Below, one piece after another: positions 54,873 to 63,080 of a stretch of 64,000 nt of DNA. The stretch's first letter is position 1. Every line of letters begins with the position of its first letter. A program made the position numbers and the translations under genes. The stretch comes from Caulobacter henricii. Lineage in GTDB: Bacteria > Pseudomonadota > Alphaproteobacteria > Caulobacterales > Caulobacteraceae. Location of the stretch: NCBI RefSeq assembly GCF_001414055.1, contig NZ_CP013002.1, forward strand, positions 328,501 to 392,500. Direction: 5' to 3'. The notes under the pieces are model-generated. The model was given only the letters and a program-made list of their open reading frames with translations, was not told where the DNA came from and searched no databases.

Positions 54873-54960
54873 CGGATCGCTGACCGAAAATTCACTCGCC
54901 AGGCGAGCGCTACAGTCTAAGGTCGTGGTCAGATCCGTGCAGCAACCCGCCGGAGGGGGC

Positions 54961-55215
54961 ATGACCGACAAGCAGTATTTCAGCCTCGCCAGGGCCGTCG
55001 CCTATGTCATCCTTTTCCTCGCGGTCCTGATCGCTTGGCTCAGGCTCGTGGTCGGGCCCCTCTGGGGTTCAGCCTCGGATCTGGGTCTGATCGGTGCCGT
55101 TCTGGCGGGGGCGGGCGGCGTGCTGGGCCTGGCCTGGCTGGCCCGCTTGATGGTTCGTGACATCGCCAGGGGCCTATCCCCCGTCAACCGTGAGACCCAA
55201 AATCATGAGTCCTGA
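54961..55215 (+). CDS. Small two-TM membrane protein
   Basis: 84 aa from the ATG at 54961, with GGAGGGGGC upstream. Two hydrophobic helices: AVAYVILFLAVLIAWLRLV and LIGAVLAGAGGVLGLAWLA, with a basic loop and a hydrophilic end. Function unknown. It overlaps the following SPFH gene by 11 nt, which suggests the two are coupled. Confidence 0.7.
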   Translation: MTDKQYFSLARAVAYVILFLAVLIAWLRLVVGPLWGSASDLGLIGAVLAGAGGVLGLAWLARLMVRDIARGLSPVNRETQNHES

Positions 55216-56089
55216 GCCCGCCTTCGCCCGCAAGTCGATCACTCCGACCTCCTTCCGCAATGCCATGGTGATCGTGGCCGGCGTGCTGGTCCTGATGACC
55301 GGCGGCTGCCAGATCCTGTCGCACAGCACCACGGTCGAGCCCGGCAATGTCGGGGTCAAGATCAAGACCCTCGGCTCCGGGGCCGGGGTGTCGCCGGAAG
55401 CCCTGCCGGCGCGCTGGTACTTCCGCGGCATCGGCGAGCGGATCGTCCAGTATCCGGTGATCCAGCGTACCTACAGCTACACGCGCGAGAAGGACGAGCG
55501 CGGCAATGAGAACGAGGAGATCACCTTCTCCGACAATACCGGCCTGCCGATGACCGCCGATGTCTCGGTGACCATGCAGGTCAATCCGGCCTCGGCCCCG
55601 AACCTCTACCAGACCTATCGCCTGACCTTCGACCAGCTGCTCGATGGCCCGATCCGCAATGATGTCCGCTCGGCCGTGGCGGCCGAGGCCGAGAAGGTCG
55701 GGGTCGAGACCCTGTATAGCGGGGGGCGCCAGATGGTGATCCAGAAGGCCTTCGCCAGGGTCGCCGGGAAGTGGTCCAAGCACGGGGTGACAGTCTCGCA
55801 AATGGACTGGATCGGCTCGATCCGCTACCCGACCGCCGTCATCGACCAGATGCAGCGCAAGACCCAGCTGGAGCAGGAAGCCCTGGCCGCCAAGGCGCTC
55901 GAGGCCAAGGAAACCGCCCTGGCCAATGCCGCCGTGGCCAAGGCCAAGGGTGAGGCCGAGGCTATCCGGATCAAGGGCGAGGCACTCCGCTCCAATCCCC
56001 AGGTCCTGCAGCAGCAGGCGATCGAGAAGTGGGATGGCGTCCTGCCCAAGGTCACCGGCTCCTCGACGCCGTTCGTCAAGATCGACTGA
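55205..56089 (+). CDS. SPFH/Band 7 (prohibitin-like) protein, possible lipoprotein
   Basis: 294 aa from ATG 55205. The N-terminal segment NAMVIVAGVLVLMTGGCQILSHS contains a hydrophobic stretch ending MTGGC, which could be a membrane anchor or lipobox. The SPFH domain follows (~40-225): VEPGNVGVKIKTLGSGAG, then ITFSDNTGLPMTADVSVTMQ. An Ala/Lys/Glu coiled coil (LEQEALAAKALEAKETALANAAVAKAKGEAEAIRIKGEAL) comes near the end, as in prohibitins and HflK/C. It likely forms large rings at the inner membrane face. Confidence 0.88.
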   Translation: MSPEPAFARKSITPTSFRNAMVIVAGVLVLMTGGCQILSHSTTVEPGNVGVKIKTLGSGAGVSPEALPARWYFRGIGERIVQYPVIQRTYSYTREKDERGNENEEITFSDNTGLPMTADVSVTMQVNPASAPNLYQTYRLTFDQLLDGPIRNDVRSAVAAEAEKVGVETLYSGGRQMVIQKAFARVAGKWSKHGVTVSQMDWIGSIRYPTAVIDQMQRKTQLEQEALAAKALEAKETALANAAVAKAKGEAEAIRIKGEALRSNPQVLQQQAIEKWDGVLPKVTGSSTPFVKID

Positions 56090-56097
56090 ATTGAAGT

Positions 56098-56135
56098 CGC
56101 CGGGGACGCGCATCGCCTTGCCATCGTCCCCGGCG
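56098..56135 (+). terminator. Strong hairpin between SPFH and tetR genes
   Basis: CGCCGGGGACG (56098-56108) and CGTCCCCGGCG (56125-56135) form a perfect 11 bp stem with a 16 nt loop, 9 bp after the SPFH stop. No T tract follows, so it may act as a weak terminator or protect the transcript 3' end. Confidence 0.45.
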
Positions 56136-56153
56136 CCCGCCATCTGAAGAGGC

Positions 56154-56696
56154 ATGACCGCCGCTGAAGACCTCCTCGATCGCGCCGCCGCCGCCGCCCT
56201 GGCCCTGGCGGCTGACAAGCCCTGGCATCACATCGCCCTGCGTGACATCGCGCTGAAGGCGGAGGTTCCGTTCGCCGAGCTCTACGCCCTGGCCTCGGGC
56301 AAGGGCGCGGTTTTGGCCCATCTGTCGACCCGCTTCGATCGCGCAGCCCTCGGAACGGTCTCGGCCGACGACGCCTCGACCCACGACCGGCTGTTCGATG
56401 CGGCCATGGCGCGGCTCGAGGCGATGGAGCCACATCGTGCCGCGCTGATCGCCATCGCCGCCTCCGAAGGCATGGTCGTGTCCGCCCTGCGCTTTCCGAA
56501 GACTGCGCGGGCCATCCTCGAGGCCGGGGGCGTTGAGGCCACGCCGGTCCGTCTGGCCGCAATGACGGCGGTCTGGGCCCGGACCGTCCAGGTCTGGCGC
56601 GACGACGAAGGGGCCCTGAACCGCACCATGGCCGAGCTGGACAAGCGGCTGAAGCTGCTGGCCGAGCGGCTCAGCAAGATCGGGGCGGGGTTCTGA
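56154..56696 (+). CDS. TetR-family transcriptional regulator
   Basis: 180 aa. The N-terminal helices up to residue ~55 form a TetR-type HTH, with IALRDIALKAEVPFAELYALASGKGAVLAHL as the HTH and following helix; it is somewhat divergent from the consensus. The C-terminal ligand domain is helical. Relatives sit beside proC and ubiK in alphaproteobacteria. Regulated gene unknown. The R2b repeat follows the stop directly. Confidence 0.82.
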   Translation: MTAAEDLLDRAAAAALALAADKPWHHIALRDIALKAEVPFAELYALASGKGAVLAHLSTRFDRAALGTVSADDASTHDRLFDAAMARLEAMEPHRAALIAIAASEGMVVSALRFPKTARAILEAGGVEATPVRLAAMTAVWARTVQVWRDDEGALNRTMAELDKRLKLLAERLSKIGAGF

Positions 56697-56697
56697 G

Positions 56698-56802
56698 GCT
56701 CCCCCTTTGGGGGAGCTGTCGCAGAGCGACTGAGGGTGACTGCTCGGCTTAGGCCGCGATGCCCCCGCCGGCCTTCCAGGCCACCTCCCCCAGAGGGGGA
56801 GG
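56698..56802. repeat. Palindromic repeat R2, copy b
   Basis: 105 bp. The left hairpin GCTCCCCC-TTT-GGGGGAGC and the right hairpin CCTCCCCC-AGA-GGGGGAGG are linked by TGTCGC..AGCGACTGAGGG and a segment with CCAGGCCACCT. It shares architecture and core words with copy a (53950-54070). It lies between the convergent tetR and histidine kinase genes, so it may act as a bidirectional terminator. Confidence 0.8.
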
Positions 56803-56818
56803 ATCTACGCCGTCCGAA

Positions 56819-58159
56819 CTAGCCCGGTAAACGCATCACCGCCCGCAGACCGCCCATCGGTGAGCGTTCCAGCACCAGGTCCCCGCCCAGGCCCCGCGCC
56901 ATGTCGCGGGCGATGGCCAGACCCAGCCCGACGCCCTTTTCGTTCTGGTTGCGGGACTCATCCAGCCGGTTGAACGGCTTGAAGGCGTCCTCATAGCGGT
57001 CTTCCGGAATGCCCGGGCCATCGTCGTCGACCAGGATCTCCACCCCGCCGGTGATCCGCGCGGCGACCGAGACCCTGACGTGTTCGCCATGGGCGGCAGC
57101 ATTGTCGATCAGGTTGGCCAGGGCGCGCCGGAAGGCATTGGGCCGCAGTTCCACGACCAGGTCGGGCGCGATCTCGGCCTCGACTGCCGCGCCGGTCCGG
57201 ACGGCGGCCGCCACGACGCCGCCGATCAGATCGGTCAGATCGACGGTCTGGGGCGTCTCCCCGCCCTCGCCGCGGGCAAAGGCGAGGTATTCGTCGATCA
57301 TGTGCTCCATTTCCGAGAGGTCGCCCTTCATGGCGTCCATCCGCTCGCACGGTTCGGCCAGGGCCACCTCAAGCTTCAGTCGGGTCAGGGGCGTGCGCAG
57401 GTCATGGCTGACACTGGCCAGCAGGGCGGTGCGCTGTTCGATATGGCGCTGGATGCGTGCCTTCATGGCCAGGAAGGCCATGGCGGCCTGCCGCACCTCG
57501 CGCGCGCCATGGGGCTTGAAGTCGATATCGCCGCCGCGACCGAAGGCATCGGCCGCATCGGCCAGGCGCTCGATGGCCCGCACCTGGTTGCGGATGAACA
57601 GAATGGCCACCGCCGTCAGCAGCAGGGTCGCCATGACCATCCAGAGGATGAAGATATGGCCCTGGGTGGCGAAGGCCCGATCGCGCAGGGCGTAGATCTG
57701 CAGGACCCCGCCCTCCACCTGCACCCGGATGTCGATATAGGCGGTGTAGCGGGTGGTATCGAACCAGAAGGGCGCGATCAGCCGGTCGGCCAGGGCGTCC
57801 TGCAACGAGCGATCCAGGGCCGGCAGAAGCGAGGTGCGACGCCCGGTCGGCAGTTTCTTGCCCTTCTGAAAGGCGATGGACAGGGCCAGGGATTCTTCGG
57901 CGCGCGCGGCCAGCTTGACGACGGCCTCGGGGCTCGGATCGTCCTGGTAGCTGGCGACGGCCCAGGCGATGTCGCCGGCCAGCCCCTCGGACAGCTTGCT
58001 GTTCACAGTCTGCCAGTGGGCGTCGAAAAAGGCCCAGGTCACGGCGATCTGCATCACCGCCACCGGCAGGACGATGATCAGCAGCGACCGTCCGAACAGC
58101 GAGGTCGGCAGCCAGCGCTTGATCTGGCGGGGGATGTAGAGCTTGGCGCGCAGGCGCAT
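56819..58159 (-). CDS. Sensor histidine kinase (EnvZ-like topology)
   Basis: 446 aa from the ATG at 58159 (a TTG lies one codon upstream). TM1 is LLIIVLPVAVMQIAVTWAFF (~27-46) and a periplasmic sensor domain spans ~47-165. TM2 is FILWMVMATLLLTAVAILFI (~170-190), followed by HAMP. HisKA holds His252 in SVSHDLRTPLTRLK, and HATPase_c has the N box NLIDNAAAHG, G1 VDDDGPGIP and G2 GVGLGLAIARDM. It starts on the last base of the response regulator stop. The signal is unknown. Confidence 0.93.
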   Translation of the reverse strand: MRLRAKLYIPRQIKRWLPTSLFGRSLLIIVLPVAVMQIAVTWAFFDAHWQTVNSKLSEGLAGDIAWAVASYQDDPSPEAVVKLAARAEESLALSIAFQKGKKLPTGRRTSLLPALDRSLQDALADRLIAPFWFDTTRYTAYIDIRVQVEGGVLQIYALRDRAFATQGHIFILWMVMATLLLTAVAILFIRNQVRAIERLADAADAFGRGGDIDFKPHGAREVRQAAMAFLAMKARIQRHIEQRTALLASVSHDLRTPLTRLKLEVALAEPCERMDAMKGDLSEMEHMIDEYLAFARGEGGETPQTVDLTDLIGGVVAAAVRTGAAVEAEIAPDLVVELRPNAFRRALANLIDNAAAHGEHVRVSVAARITGGVEILVDDDGPGIPEDRYEDAFKPFNRLDESRNQNEKGVGLGLAIARDMARGLGGDLVLERSPMGGLRAVMRLPG

Positions 58160-58860
58160 CAATCCGGGGCCAGCCGATAGCCAATGCCCCGCACCGTCTG
58201 CAAATAGCGCGGGTTCTTCGGGTCGGGCTCGATCTTGCGGCGCAGGCGGGTGACCTGGACGTCGATGGCGCGGCCGGTGGCGTCGGCGGTGTCGCGGGCC
58301 AGATCCAGCCGGTCGACCGGCTCATGCACCGCGCGAGCCAGACGGCGCATCAGGGCGACCTCGGCCTCGGTCAGGCGCACGGCCTGGCCGTCACAGGTCA
58401 GCTCGCCGCGCTCGGGTTCGAAGGCGCAGCGTCCCAGGGACAGGGCCCGCGGGCCGGTCGGCCGGGCGGTGGTCCGGCGCAGGATGGCCTCGATCCGCAG
58501 CAGCAGTTCCTGCGGTTCGAAGGGCTTGCCCAGATAGTCATCCACCCCGAGGCTCAGCCCCTCGATGCGGTCCTGGGTCTGGTCGCGGGCGGTCAGCATC
58601 AGGATCGGGGTGCGGGCGGTTTCGCCGCCCTTCGCCCTCAGGCGCCGCGTGAAGGCCAGGCCGTCTTCGCCGGGCATCATCACGTCCAGCACCATCAGGT
58701 CGAAGTCCAGGGCGGCGCAAAGCCTGTCAGCCCCGGCCGCATCGGCAGCCGTGCTGACCCGGAACCCGGCCCGGACCAGGTACTCCTTGAGCAGCTTGCG
58801 AATGCGGTCGTCATCATCGACGACCAGCAGGTGGCGGTCGCGGCGTTCTTCGGGTGTCAT
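58159..58860 (-). CDS. OmpR-family response regulator (PetR-like)
   Basis: 233 aa. Receiver domain: acidic pocket VVDDDDR (~13-19), phospho-acceptor Asp59 in LMVLDVMMPGEDG, Thr in ILMLTARD and Lys in YLGKPF. The C-terminal winged helix covers ~130-230 with TRLRRKIEPDPKNPRYLQTVRGIGYRL. The upstream MarR gene and downstream kinase overlap it at both ends. In Rhodobacter a MarR-like petP precedes the response regulator petR beside pet genes; the MarR-RR order here is similar, but the identity is an inference. Confidence 0.93.
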   Translation of the reverse strand: MTPEERRDRHLLVVDDDDRIRKLLKEYLVRAGFRVSTAADAAGADRLCAALDFDLMVLDVMMPGEDGLAFTRRLRAKGGETARTPILMLTARDQTQDRIEGLSLGVDDYLGKPFEPQELLLRIEAILRRTTARPTGPRALSLGRCAFEPERGELTCDGQAVRLTEAEVALMRRLARAVHEPVDRLDLARDTADATGRAIDVQVTRLRRKIEPDPKNPRYLQTVRGIGYRLAPD

Positions 58861-59378
58861 GCCACCACTCTACGGGTTGGACCCACACCCTGTCTCGGAC
58901 CCGCGAGAGCGGCCAGGATGCGCCTTGTGCCGGCCACGCCGTCGAGGCCGCCGGTTCGATAGGCCTTGGCCAGCAGGGCGCGCAGGCGCTCGGCGGTGCG
59001 GGCCTCGAAGGCCAGGCCTTGCTCGGTCAGCACCGCGGGCTTGCGGCGGCCGTCCAGATCGCCGGAGGCGCGCTCGACCAGGCCGGCCCGGGCCAGGTCC
59101 GCCAGGGTGCGGCTGGCGGCCTGTTTCGAGAGGCTGGTCAGCTTTGACAGGTCCTGCACGCCGATGCCTGGCCGGCGTCGGAGCAGGAAGGCCGCGCGCC
59201 AGTGGGACCGTCCGAGGCCGAGGCCTTCGGCTTCCAGGGCCCCATCGACCGCCGCCCAGAGGGCCGCCTCGGCCAGCAGGATCAGCTCCAGGCCGCTGTC
59301 CAGCTCCTCGTCACGCAGGATGAGCCGGGGATCGGCCGCGCCTTGCTGCAGAGGGGCTATCATCGCCTTGGGGTCCAC
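58857..59378 (-). CDS. MarR-family regulator (PetP-like)
   Basis: 173 aa from a GTG at 59378 (an ATG five codons in is possible). The winged HTH includes GLGRSHWRAAFLLRRRPGIGVQDLSKLTSLSKQAASRTLADLARAGLV with a wing DLDGRRKPAVLTEQG. The overlap with the response regulator is ATGA. First gene of the three-gene operon MarR-RR-HK, which suggests two layers of control over the same genes. Confidence 0.88.
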   Translation of the reverse strand: MDPKAMIAPLQQGAADPRLILRDEELDSGLELILLAEAALWAAVDGALEAEGLGLGRSHWRAAFLLRRRPGIGVQDLSKLTSLSKQAASRTLADLARAGLVERASGDLDGRRKPAVLTEQGLAFEARTAERLRALLAKAYRTGGLDGVAGTRRILAALAGPRQGVGPTRRVVA

Positions 59379-59466
59379 CGGGTTTTGGTCTGGGTGTCAG
59401 GAGGTCAGGGCCCTACGGTGGCCGAGATCGGCGGGGGCCGCAAGGCGAGGCGGTCCAGAACGGCTA

Positions 59467-59494
59467 AGCCGCCCGGGATTGCTCCCGGACGGCT
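59467..59494 (-). terminator. Hairpin after the TonB receptor
   Basis: AGCCG-C-CCGGGA pairs with TCCCGG-A-CGGCT, with one mismatched position and a 4 nt loop, 28 bp after the receptor stop. No clear T run on the minus strand, so efficiency is uncertain. Confidence 0.6.
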
Positions 59495-59521
59495 CGTGTT
59501 TCGGAGCGAGGACGCCGGGCC

Positions 59522-61567
59522 TCAGAAGGTCTTGCGCAGTCGCAGCGAGACGAAGGTGCGCGGATCGATTTCCCGGTCCTCGACAAAGGCCACAGCCCGG
59601 GTGGTACGGTTGGCATAGACCGTCCGGCGGACCGTGAAGTCGTCCCAGAGGTTCAACTGGGCCCGCAGCGCCAGGGTGGGGCTCGGCTTGTATTCGACGA
59701 AGCTTTCGTAATAGCCCGCACCGCGCCAGACGCTCTTCTGGTCCGGATCATAGGTGCCCTGGCCGAGACGCGGCAGCCAGTTGATCCCCCATTGCAGCTT
59801 GTAGCGCGTCAGGTCCTGCTGGAACCCGACATTGGCCTGGCTGGCCCGGACGCCCGAAATCGGACGCTTCTTGCCGCTGGTCGGATCGACCACGCTGGTC
59901 TCGTTCCAGTCATTCTTGAAGGTGAAGCGACCACCCGGAATGTGCAGTCGGTCCAGAGGCACGACGATATTGACCGACAGGCGGTCCAGTGTGCCGTCGC
60001 CGATATTGCCCGTTGCCGAAAGACCGCCCGGCAGGGGCAGGCGGTCGATCACGCCGATGATTTCGTCATGGCGATAGCCGACCGAGACGATGCCTTCGCC
60101 CAGGAACCGGCGCTCATAGGTCAGTTCCGAAATCCAGCGCTGCTCCGGCTCCAGATTGACATTGCCGCCATAGACGGTGTCGTCATCGAGTTCCGCCGAG
60201 GCGGCGAAATCGTCGAAATCCAGCTGGCCCAGTTCGCGTTCAAACCGGAAGCGGACCTGGTTCTTCGCCATGGGCGTCCAGGTGGCCAGGAAGCGTGGCT
60301 TTGCGAAGAAGAAGCTCTTTTCGTGGTCCGCGTCGCCCGACTGCTTGATGGTCGAGGTTTCCAGTCGAAGGCCACCCTCAAGGGTCAGCTTGGGGTTCAG
60401 CTGCCAGGTGGCCTTGGAGAAGGCTTCCCCGCGGGTTTCCTCGACCTTGACCGAGGCTGACGGCAGGGGCACGGCGACGCCACCCTGGGTAAAGGCCTGT
60501 TCGACCTCCAGCATGTTGTAGGCGACCTCGCCGCCGGCTTCGAAGGTCAGGGCGGCCGAGCGCTCGTGTCGCACCAGGGCGCGGAAGATGGATTCCGAGG
60601 ACTCGCCCTGAGAGCTGAACCGCTGTTGCGGCCGCGCGACGCCGCCCAGGGTTTCCTGGCCGATCGAGACGTCTTCCGAGATCTCGAACTCGTGGATCGC
60701 CCGGGTTTCCATCGACCAGCGCGGCGCGATGGGGCGGGTATAGGTCAGGCCCAGCTCGCCTTCCCGGTCCTCATAGGCATAGCTGTTCTCGCGGAGGGCC
60801 ACCGTTGAGCGCTGCCGTGTCCAGTTTTGCCAGTCGCCGACCCCGTAGCGGGCGGTCGCATCCAGCTTGCCGCCCGCCAGCGGGCCGTTGAAGTTGCCGC
60901 GGATCGAGCGTCCGCCACCCCAGCCGTCGTTCTCAAAGGCCTCGTCGCGGGTCACGGCACCCTTGCCGTCGCGGCGAACCGTGCGGCCCGGACCGTTGGA
61001 GTCGCTCGAGCCCATGCCGTCCGACAGCGTCACGCCCCAGCTGCGGTCGCCTTCACGGGCCGTGAACTGGTAGGAGCCGCCGAAAACATCATGTCCGCCA
61101 TCGAACAGCATGCCGTTCAGAGTCAGGATCGACTGGCGGCTGGCCGTGGATTTCAGGATCACGTTCACGATCACCGAATAGCCCTGCATGTCGACGCCGG
61201 CCGCTCCGCCGCGGATCAGTTCGATGCGCTCGACCTGGTTGGCGGGGGTGCGTGACAGGACGCTGGAGCCGGTATCGTTCTTCGAGGCCGGCCGGTTGCC
61301 ATTGATCAGAATGTTGCCGACCGCACCCTCGAAGCCCCGCGCGCCGGAGCCGTCATTGGCCGAGAAGCCCGGCACGCGGCTGACCATGTCCATCGCGGTG
61401 TTGGGGCGCTGGGCGGCGAAGAAGTCCGGCTGAAAGACCAGAACTCCACGTTGGTTTGCCTCGGCGGCGGGGGGCGGGGTCTCTGGCGTTTGAGGCGCTG
61501 CGACGGCAAGGGCCGGGCCGGCCATCAGGATCAGCGCCGTCGTGGCCAGCAGGATGGTTCTGGTCAT
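59522..61567 (-). CDS. TonB-dependent outer membrane receptor
   Basis: 681 aa. The signal peptide ILLATTALILMAGPALAVA is followed by a plug domain (~40-150): NTAMDMVSRVPGFSANDGSGARGFEGAVGNILINGNRP and RIELIRGGAAGVDMQGYSVIVNVILK. The C-terminal ~500 residues form the beta-barrel, ending with the aromatic residue of outer membrane proteins (RLRKTF). It resembles the group that lacks a classic N-terminal TonB box; none is visible. Substrate unknown; Caulobacter uses many such receptors for sugars and other nutrients. An AT-rich leader lies upstream. Confidence 0.92.
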   Translation of the reverse strand: MTRTILLATTALILMAGPALAVAAPQTPETPPPAAEANQRGVLVFQPDFFAAQRPNTAMDMVSRVPGFSANDGSGARGFEGAVGNILINGNRPASKNDTGSSVLSRTPANQVERIELIRGGAAGVDMQGYSVIVNVILKSTASRQSILTLNGMLFDGGHDVFGGSYQFTAREGDRSWGVTLSDGMGSSDSNGPGRTVRRDGKGAVTRDEAFENDGWGGGRSIRGNFNGPLAGGKLDATARYGVGDWQNWTRQRSTVALRENSYAYEDREGELGLTYTRPIAPRWSMETRAIHEFEISEDVSIGQETLGGVARPQQRFSSQGESSESIFRALVRHERSAALTFEAGGEVAYNMLEVEQAFTQGGVAVPLPSASVKVEETRGEAFSKATWQLNPKLTLEGGLRLETSTIKQSGDADHEKSFFFAKPRFLATWTPMAKNQVRFRFERELGQLDFDDFAASAELDDDTVYGGNVNLEPEQRWISELTYERRFLGEGIVSVGYRHDEIIGVIDRLPLPGGLSATGNIGDGTLDRLSVNIVVPLDRLHIPGGRFTFKNDWNETSVVDPTSGKKRPISGVRASQANVGFQQDLTRYKLQWGINWLPRLGQGTYDPDQKSVWRGAGYYESFVEYKPSPTLALRAQLNLWDDFTVRRTVYANRTTRAVAFVEDREIDPRTFVSLRLRKTF

Positions 61568-61966
61568 CAGTGTCCCCTCGAACTTCAGGAGGAGAGCTCT
61601 GCCGATACTGCGTCTTCATCTCAAGTTACAAGGGAGAAAGGTTGTTCAATTCCTGAAATCATTACATGATTTTCATGTTCTATTTATTGATTTTGATTTC
61701 GAAGAAATCAGATTTCTACTGTGAATTGAAGTATAAATTCATCGAATTCAAATACACTGCCGGAGTCATCCACAGATTCCGCATGGAAGACGGGTCGGAG
61801 CCAGTGTTTGACGATGCTTGTCGTCTCAGGCCGGAGCCGGTGCCCTTTTGGTCCTGTAGCGGCTCACTCAAGGCCTAGAGGCCGCTACGGTGCTTTTGCA
61901 GCCGTGCTCGGTCGGCGGGCGAAAGATCCACGCCGAGCGCCCGAGTCCACAGGCTGCCGGCCCGGC
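61568..61966. other. Long intergenic region upstream of the TonB receptor
   Basis: 399 bp without a convincing gene. 61568-61640 is the receptor leader with its ribosome site. 61650-61760 is strikingly AT-rich (61681-61740 has 14 G/C of 60) and contains the heptamer GAAATCA/TGATTTC at 61655-61661, 61694-61700 and 61704-61710, plus the dyad CATGA-TTT-TCATG at 61665-61677. 61773-61789 holds two GANTC sites (GAGTC and GATTC). GTAGCGGC (61856-61863) with GCCGCTAC (61881-61888) forms a hairpin that may terminate the TPR gene. Small open frames here lack ribosome sites. Confidence 0.6.
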
Positions 61967-62941
61967 TCAGGTCGCGATGCGGGCTTCCAGCTCGGCCAGT
62001 CTCTGGCGCGTGGACTCCAGGTCCGAGGAGAACCTTGTCGGATCGCGGGCCGCCAGACGGGCGGCGACGTCATAGCTTTCGCGATAGAGATCGAGGGCCC
62101 GCATGCGGTGGCCGCGGTCCTCACGCAGGTCGGCGAGGCGCTCCAGCGACACCGACAGTGCGCGCTGGGCGCCGGGGTCATGGGCCTCGCGCCCGCCGCT
62201 GGATCGACGCAGGGCCAGGGATTCTTCGAAGGCGGACAGGGCATCGTCCAGGCGGCCCTCGATCTCGGCCACATCCCCCACCCCGGCCAGGGTACCGGCC
62301 AGCAGTTCCATGGCATTGACGTCATTGGGGGCGGCGCGCAGGGCGTCGCGGGCATAGGAGGCGGCGGTTTCATAGGCCTCGGCGGCGTCGTCCAGCTGGC
62401 CTTGGCCGCGGGCGAAATCGCCCAGGTCGCGATGCACCGTGGCCAGTTCGCGGTCGCCGCGGGCGGCCGTCTTCATGGCCAGCAGCGCCCTGGCCGCGTC
62501 GTTCCAGGCTTCGGACCGGGTCAGGGCCACCATGCGCTCGCGCAGCTGGGCAAAGCTCTCGGCGGCCGCAGGCTTGGGCGGCGCAGCCGGTTGGGGCGGC
62601 GGTGGGGTTACGGGCGTCGCCTGGAGCACGGGCATGACGATCGGCGGGGCGTCGGCAACGGGCTCGGGCAGGAGCACCGGCATAGCGACCAGTCCGCTGT
62701 CGAGGTCCAGGGCGACCGGGCCCTTCCTGCGGGACTTGGGCTTGGGACGCGGGGTCAGGGCGGCGACGACGAGTACTCCCCCGAGTATCGCCGCCGCCGC
62801 GCCGGCCAATGGTCGATGCGGCTCGAAAGGTCCGAGATCGAGATGCGCGGCCCAGCTTCCCAGCTGCCCCCAGCCTGCAACTACATATCCCGACGTCGCC
62901 AGGATCGTCCCCAAAATGATCCCTACGATGCGAGCCAGCAT
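61967..62941 (-). CDS. Membrane-anchored TPR protein
   Basis: 324 aa. Two N-terminal membrane segments (MLARIVGIILGTILATSGYVVAGWG and PLAGAAAAILGGVLVVAALTP) are followed by a proline-rich linker around residues 110-130. The soluble domain consists of helical TPR-like repeats from ~135 to 310 (AWNDAARALLAMKTAARG, VHRDLGDFARGQGQLDDAAEAYETAASYARDALRAAP and GDVAEIEGRLDDALSAFEESLALRR). Partner unknown. It follows the DUF4870 pair on the same strand. Confidence 0.82.
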   Translation of the reverse strand: MLARIVGIILGTILATSGYVVAGWGQLGSWAAHLDLGPFEPHRPLAGAAAAILGGVLVVAALTPRPKPKSRRKGPVALDLDSGLVAMPVLLPEPVADAPPIVMPVLQATPVTPPPPQPAAPPKPAAAESFAQLRERMVALTRSEAWNDAARALLAMKTAARGDRELATVHRDLGDFARGQGQLDDAAEAYETAASYARDALRAAPNDVNAMELLAGTLAGVGDVAEIEGRLDDALSAFEESLALRRSSGGREAHDPGAQRALSVSLERLADLREDRGHRMRALDLYRESYDVAARLAARDPTRFSSDLESTRQRLAELEARIAT

Positions 62942-63080
62942 GCCGCCCCCTCCAAGACGTCCATTCGCCAGGAGGAACAGGTCAGCCGAGCGGGCCTGCG
63001 TCGTCGAGCCGTCTCAACTGGCAGGGGAAGTGGGTCTGGAAAGACGACGCGGGTGCGGGCAGCGCAGGCAGAGGCTGCCT

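Noticed and set aside
61783..61878. Small open frame starting ATGGAAGACGGG in the intergenic region
   Set aside because: No ribosome site, no conserved motif, and it runs into the hairpin at 61856-61888.
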